From: Prillingera fragicola
Taxonomy: Eukaryota; Basidiomycota; Tremellomycetes; Trichosporonales; Trichosporonaceae
DNA: 64,000 bases
Direction: 5' to 3'
Assembly: GCA_002335605.1 (NCBI GenBank)
Contig: BEDY01000005.1
Span: 62,001-126,000, forward strand
Positions 59,393 through 64,000 of this stretch are shown here, piece after piece. A program made the position numbers and the translations under genes. Numbering within the stretch: the first letter of the stretch is position 1; each line of letters begins with the position of its first letter. The notes beneath the pieces were generated by a model, which saw only the letters and a list, made by a program, of their open reading frames with translations, was not told the origin of the DNA and made no database searches.

Positions 59393-60578
59393 CTAACTGA
59401 ACTTCCACTTGTTACCGCACATTGTGCAGCTGACAAAAGTCGTCATCGGCTCATCTGCACTGCGGGTCTGCATCTGGTAGTACGTGCATTTGCGCAGTCC
59501 GCACCGCGAGCACTTGAACGCGTCGGTCTCGGCCTGTGGCGCGCGTCAGTGGCTTCTCCCTTGTGTGTCCTGGGCAGGCTTACCTGGGTCTCTCCAACGG
59601 CCTTTGCCTTGAACAGGTTGTTCTCGGCAATCTTTTCGTTCATGGCGCGCACGCTCTCGGACGCCATCTCCTCCTTGGTCATCTTGACGACCTTGTCGGC
59701 ACCAATGCTGCCCATGACAATCTCGTTACGGAGAGCCGGGTTTCCTTTGTCCTTGATGTTGAGGAACAGGGAGCGAATCTTGCCGCGATAGTCGTTACCG
59801 ATGGAAAAGTTGAGCGCCTTGAAGACTTCGCGCTCGATCGCAACGGCACGTTCCGTCAGAGTCTTGACGTCGGCATTGCTGTCGATGGCCAGGCCATCGT
59901 AGATGAGAGCTACACACTTGTTCCGCACGTCGTCGTCGCCCATGCCATCGCTGGCGTCCGCCTTGAGGCTGCTTGCAACACCATCCGTCTTGGAAGTACG
60001 AGGAGTCGTACGCGTGCTGTCGATCGTGTGCAGAGGTTGAGGTGATCCCTTGTTCTTCGAGTCGCCACCCGGTGTCGATGCTGGTGAGCCCGGACCGCTT
60101 GAAGAACCTCCACGCGCCGCATCGGCCTTTACGCGCTTGACGCCGTCGTCCTTGCCCTTGTCCTCCGAGTCTCCTTCGCGTTTCCTCTTGCGCTTGCTCT
60201 CCTCAACCGCGTCCTTCCACGCTTTGACTATCTCCTTGGCAAGGCCGCTCACGCCCGGTGTGCCGTGTGATCGCAACTTGCCAACAGCAATACCCGCACG
60301 CGATGTCTGCTGGTCAGTACGGCTATTCATACATGGCAAGTAGCAGCGGAGCAAGATTTGGAAACAAACGTCCTCATTCTCTACCCCGCTGCTCGGCATC
60401 ACCCACCCTCAGCAAGTCCTCGGTTGGCTCGACGTCGGTCTTGAAGCGCTTCAGAAGACGAATAACATCCTGCTCGTCAGTTATGCTTCAGAATCGGCCT
60501 TACCTCTGTCTTTCCGCCGGCATTTGCCTCATTCAACTCTTTGACGGCAGCGGTGAGAGCGGTAGCGTCCATGGTCAT
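59393..60578 (-). CDS. DST1: Transcription elongation factor TFIIS
   Basis: Rescues backtracked RNA polymerase II by stimulating transcript cleavage. Exons 60578-60504, 60469-60407, 60306-59584 and 59533-59393 give 333 residues. The N-terminal LW-type helical domain covers about 1-80 ([29 protein letters not shown]). A Lys/Glu/Ser/Gly linker leads to the central domain (about 165-275; [26 protein letters not shown]). The C-terminal zinc ribbon (about 288-333) has four Cys (CSRCG, CTMCG) and the catalytic acidic loop RSADEP. ATG at 60572 (two codons downstream) is an alternative start. Confidence 0.92.
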
Positions 60579-61055
60579 CTTGATGAAGCGATTGAAAGCG
60601 TCACTAGCGCGCGGTGGGAATGTACTTGAAGGGTATAGATATCGTCTCCAACGGGAGAGACCTTGTTCTGAGCTATACTTGCAGCTGGAAAAGGCGTGAT
60701 ACACTGCGCTGCAAGAGCCCCCGGAGAAACAGTTTGATGATAAAGATGTCAAAAGGAATGAATGGTCGTGTGGATGTCAATACCTCATACACATAAAGAG
60801 CGAGTGGAGGTTCAACGGCAACATCCCCGATTTGATCCCGTCGTCACCCCACCCTCCGCCACCCGGACCCTTGCATACGTAAACCCGAATTTCTCCGCCT
60901 CGTGCAAACCACGTGAGCCGGAGTTTGAGTTCTTGTCCGTGCAAGGAGGTCTTGATCGCTCAACAAAAGTCGGTCCATGTCGGGTGCTGCTTCCACATCC
61001 TCGACTCATTGACGGACGGGTAATGCCTCGTACATAGACTAGAGTGACAACACAC
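60579..61055. promoter_or_regulatory. Divergent promoter of TFIIS and mitochondrial orphan gene
   Basis: 477 bases between divergent starts. CACGTG at 60910-60915. No clear TATA box and no coding region supported. Confidence 0.5.
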
Positions 61056-62753
61056 ATGATCCGCCAGCTCGCCGTCGCGGCGCGTGCTGGTGGTCGCAAT
61101 CTGCCTAGCTTGGCTGCACACGGCCCAGGACGACCACGTACGGCTTCATCGGCTGCTGCTGCCGTCGACTTGTCCTCTGCGGAGGCAGGGCCATCACGCT
61201 CCCCTTGGGCAGCTACGCCACACCGATTCTCTTCTCAGAGGTTTAGTGGAGCTGTGCGGGAGGACAGCCTGCCTCTTCCAATTGAACCACCAGCGTTCCC
61301 CACGTCAACAAGCGAGAAAGAGAGGCAACAATGGCAGAAACGACTCGGCAGAAATGCAAAGCGAGCGGATTATGTCAGGATGATCCCAAAGCCTGTTCCA
61401 GAGCCCGTGATACCAGAGGAACCGACTCTTATTCATGCGGCGCTGGCGCAACATGACCCGCCGGGACCAGGGGCAATGCTGGACGCCTTATATGAGCGAC
61501 CACACCTCATCACCCCAGCCGTCGTGGCTGCCATTGACAGCTATGCCGCGCGCCTCGGTGACGATGCCATTCGAAGGAATATTCGTGCTCTGCTTCGTGG
61601 GGAACGCTTGCCAATATATCTGCCAAGGATCAAGACAGCGCTGAATCCATATTGGGAGACACTTGAGCCCACGGTGGAGCCGATCGATACCTTTTTAAAG
61701 GCATATCCACCAGTCATCAAACTTCCAGAGACTGTGACACCAGACGGGTTCCTCGGTCACCTGCATGCTCTGCATCTCAAGGGCCAGCCCGTGTCCATCG
61801 GCACTGCGCTCAAAACCCTCCGATCACTCCCCGCATCAAAGCCACACCATCATCGTGGTGTTCTTCATCTCGCGCTCGCCTACACCACCGACCCCACTCC
61901 TGATGCTCTTTTGGATACATTCTTGTTCCTGTCTCGCGTACCACTCAACAGTAAAACCCTTCGTCTCTCTGTTCTCGTTCTCCTAAGGAATAAGGCGTCA
62001 ACGAAAGCGCCAGGTCCCACTGCCTTTGGGCTCGACATGCCCCCTCATCTGGTCCCCGCAGATCGTCAGTCGCAGCTTAGGGAAATGCGAAAGGCAATCA
62101 TGACATTGACGCACCGATTCCTTCACGACGACCCAAATCGCTCCCGAACACCCGGGGCAGACGTATGGTGGCTCATTGGCGAATACGCCATTGCCGAATC
62201 CGACAAGGTCTTGGCCCGAATTGCCTATCTTCGAGGCAAGGAGAGGCTCAGGCTAGACCGCGAAGCTAAGGCTGCTTTTGTTGCCTCCCAGTTGAGGCAA
62301 AAGACGGTGGCCTCTGGCGGCTCCGCTACCCTCTTCCCCCAGTCTGAACACGAACACTTTGCAGCAACCCCGGCTCCCCTCGCGCAATTCAGACATTTGG
62401 GACAGCAACTCGCTCGCTGGCAGAAGCTAATGCACGGCTTCGCCGAATGCGGATGGATTCACCGTGGAGAATACATTCCGGCCAAGGGGTACAAATCATC
62501 CCTGCCCCGCCTGATAACACGGTGGAAATGGGGACCCGCCCCACGAAAGCCCAATCCCGCAGAGGATGCAGCAGCAGAAGAGCGCCATCGACTCAAAGCG
62601 ACCAAGAAGGCCACCCGGCGTGTCTTCACCCCGGTATGGAGGCAATGGCGTGAAAGGGTTGTTAAGAAGTTGAACCGCCAGCGCAAGATTGCTTCTCCGG
62701 AACGGCCAGAACGGCCAGAGCGTAGCGAAGCATCTCGCACGCCGCGCGAGTAG
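61056..62753 (+). CDS. Probable mitochondrial protein of unknown function, 565 aa, single exon
   Basis: One uninterrupted reading frame; the nearest ATG is 61056, although the frame is open from a GTG at 61044. The N-terminus (MIRQLAVAARAGGRNL, with later RFSSQRFSG) is Arg rich and without acidic residues for the first 30 positions, like a mitochondrial presequence. The middle is helical, with repeated Leu/Ala-rich segments that could be PPR-like or TPR-like helices (LGDDAIRRNIRALLRGERLP, GVLHLALAYTTDPTPDALLD), but I could not place a consensus. The C-terminus is strongly basic (KKATRRVFTPVWRQWRERVVKK) and ends in repeats of RPE. Candidate mitochondrial RNA- or ribosome-associated factor; family not recognised. 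Confidence 0.7.
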   Translation: MIRQLAVAARAGGRNLPSLAAHGPGRPRTASSAAAAVDLSSAEAGPSRSPWAATPHRFSSQRFSGAVREDSLPLPIEPPAFPTSTSEKERQQWQKRLGRNAKRADYVRMIPKPVPEPVIPEEPTLIHAALAQHDPPGPGAMLDALYERPHLITPAVVAAIDSYAARLGDDAIRRNIRALLRGERLPIYLPRIKTALNPYWETLEPTVEPIDTFLKAYPPVIKLPETVTPDGFLGHLHALHLKGQPVSIGTALKTLRSLPASKPHHHRGVLHLALAYTTDPTPDALLDTFLFLSRVPLNSKTLRLSVLVLLRNKASTKAPGPTAFGLDMPPHLVPADRQSQLREMRKAIMTLTHRFLHDDPNRSRTPGADVWWLIGEYAIAESDKVLARIAYLRGKERLRLDREAKAAFVASQLRQKTVASGGSATLFPQSEHEHFAATPAPLAQFRHLGQQLARWQKLMHGFAECGWIHRGEYIPAKGYKSSLPRLITRWKWGPAPRKPNPAEDAAAEERHRLKATKKATRRVFTPVWRQWRERVVKKLNRQRKIASPERPERPERSEASRTPRE

Positions 62754-63051
62754 CGGCCGTTCGCCAAGCAACTGTCACGAAAACGCCCGCCTCGCCCACA
62801 CACCTCCTCTCAGCCCGAGTCGCCAAGACCCCATACCTTATCTAATCTCCCCTCTCCAACATCAACATTACCCCCCGCCCCCCCACAACTCAATTGTACC
62901 GATTGCCATCCAAAGCATCCTGCATAGACCGGTTCCGTACGCACATGCATTGCCCTTGTTCTAGCGGCCGCTGCTACGACTGTTCCATACTAACTTCCAC
63001 CTTTATCCCGTTCTTTCCACTGCTCCTTCAGATGACGCACACAAAATTACT

Positions 63052-64000
63052 TCACGCCAAACTCCTCCACCCGACATCACTCTTGCTGGCCTTCTGCGCA
63101 AGCACGTGCGGGGGCACAAACCGCGCTCCGTCGGGGAGGGGCAAGTCGCCGTCATCTGCCGCCTCACTCTCGTCGTCGCTGTCCGCGACGTTATCCGCCA
63201 TGGTCTCAAACACGGGGCCGGGGTCGGCGCCATAGTTTTTAACCTGCTCGCGCTCCCGCTCGCCGGACACGGTGCGCGAGTCGCGGCGGCCGCCCACTGC
63301 GCGGCGTGTGCCCGAGACGGAACGTAGGTGGGCGCCGGCGCTGGGCGCGATGGCGATCGAGCCTGAGCGGCCGCGCGTGGCTGCGTCGTGCGCGTCGGGA
63401 GAGGCCGCGACGGGGGTGTTGGATGAGGAGGAGAGGGAGGAGCGTTCGCGCATCGCCACCATGAGAGAGGGCACGATCGTGCCCGACCTGTCGGTGAGGG
63501 AGGTTTTGCGCTGCATCGGGAGGCTGCGTTCTGACCCCCGCTGGGGCAGGACAATGTTGACGGGCACACTTTGTGCGAACCCCGGACCGAGGTCCACGTC
63601 CACGTCATCCTCTGTATCGCTCGAGTTCTGGCGGCGGAGCACCGAGGCCATGGGCTGCACGCCGAGGCGGCGCCAGGCTGCACGATGCGACGGTGCGTCG
63701 GCGGCAAAGGTCCGCGAGAGATTGTCCTCTACCATGGTGCGCACGCGGACGTTTCCTGAGGGCTCAATTTCGGGCTGCTCAACAGCCTGGACCTCGTCGC
63801 CGTCCATGTCAAACACAATGTCTGTCGTCAGCAGATGATGGTGGTGGAGACACTTACCATCCTCGTACGTCGACTTCGTGGGCACTTCGCCGTTCTCTTC
63901 AATCTCAGTGTCCTTGTCGCCGTTACGCTGCGGCTCCTGGAATCGCACTGCGCTCTTCGAGTCCTTGGGCTTCTTTTCGCCGTTTGCGACCGCCGCACCA
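63052..64000 (-). CDS. Partial gene at right edge, unrecognised Ser/Asp-rich protein
   Basis: The 3' end of a gene whose start lies beyond the window. Visible exons are 64000-63858 (incomplete) and 63821-63052. The frame continues to the window edge with a Lys-rich stretch (EKKPKDSKSA). The part seen is hydrophilic, rich in Ser, Arg, Asp and Glu and probably disordered, with an acidic cluster near the C-terminus (DSDDESEAADDGD) and a final block FVPPHVLAQKA. The intron 63857-63822 is 36 nt, in frame and stop-free, so splicing here is assigned from its GTAAGT donor and CTGACGACAG end. No family recognised. Confidence 0.6.
   Translation of the reverse strand, partial: GAAVANGEKKPKDSKSAVRFQEPQRNGDKDTEIEENGEVPTKSTYEDGKCLHHHHLLTTDIVFDMDGDEVQAVEQPEIEPSGNVRVRTMVEDNLSRTFAADAPSHRAAWRRLGVQPMASVLRRQNSSDTEDDVDVDLGPGFAQSVPVNIVLPQRGSERSLPMQRKTSLTDRSGTIVPSLMVAMRERSSLSSSSNTPVAASPDAHDAATRGRSGSIAIAPSAGAHLRSVSGTRRAVGGRRDSRTVSGEREREQVKNYGADPGPVFETMADNVADSDDESEAADDGDLPLPDGARFVPPHVLAQKASKSDVGWRSLA

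Noticed and set aside
57174..59408. 744-codon open frame antisense to NAT1
   Set aside because: Shadow of the biased NAT1 last exon; composition is Leu/Val/Gly/Glu with no recognisable motif.
1..64000. Transposons, CRISPR arrays, rRNA, tRNA and viral sequences
   Set aside because: I looked for transposase or reverse-transcriptase motifs, long terminal or inverted repeats, regularly spaced repeats and tRNA B-box patterns. None was convincing. A tRNA scan and repeat search by program would settle it.

Overview
The window is nuclear DNA from a basidiomycete fungus, most likely a Tremellomycete and probably close to Trichosporonales or Cryptococcus. The evidence is the high GC content, intron-rich genes, pyrimidine-rich leaders upstream of start codons, very short GT-AG introns with a CTGAC/CTAAC branch site just before the acceptor, and the architecture of the fatty acid synthase genes. 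Species level is inference. No virus, insertion sequence, CRISPR array, rRNA gene or confident tRNA gene was seen. I rebuilt gene models by hand from frames and splice signals; exon coordinates are given in each entry.

Left part (1-25.9 kb), densely packed: an unrecognised Pro-rich protein (-), eIF3j/HCR1 (-), an L-type cyclin (+), an unrecognised F-box-like protein (+), a borealin-type chromosomal passenger protein (-), an Atg44/mitofissin-type small protein (+), a GILT-family thiol reductase (-), an unrecognised Gly/Thr-repeat protein (+), mitochondrial methionyl-tRNA formyltransferase FMT1 (-), a membrane RING-H2 ubiquitin ligase (+), a CECR5-type HAD hydrolase (-), a DUF1764 protein (+), PEX16 (-) and a TBC Rab-GAP (+).

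Centre (25.9-40.8 kb): a divergent pair of cytosolic type I fatty acid synthase genes separated by 2.5 kb. The domains are split between the two subunits differently from the yeast arrangement. The acyl carrier protein and the start of the ketoreductase scaffold sit at the C-terminus of the beta-type protein (2532 residues), and the alpha-type protein (1434 residues) begins exactly where the other stops. Together they make one complete enzyme set. This is the most striking feature of the window.

Right part (40.8-64 kb): a VOC/glyoxalase-like protein (-), a secreted DUF3455 protein (+), an RBM39-type splicing factor (+), ARL8 (+), an unrecognised Pro-rich protein (+), a Gfo/Idh/MocA oxidoreductase (-), a large WD40 plus inositol-polyphosphate 5-phosphatase protein (-), NAA15/NAT1 of the NatA acetyltransferase (+), TFIIS/DST1 (-), a probable mitochondrial orphan protein (+) and a gene running off the right edge (-).

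Most genes are housekeeping and are not functionally clustered except for the FAS pair. Recurrent themes are introns of 32-50 nt (several exactly 36 nt, three of them in frame and stop-free), coding micro-exons of 8-22 nt, and CACGTG motifs in several promoters, including three copies at exact 11-bp spacing between PEX16 and the TBC gene.
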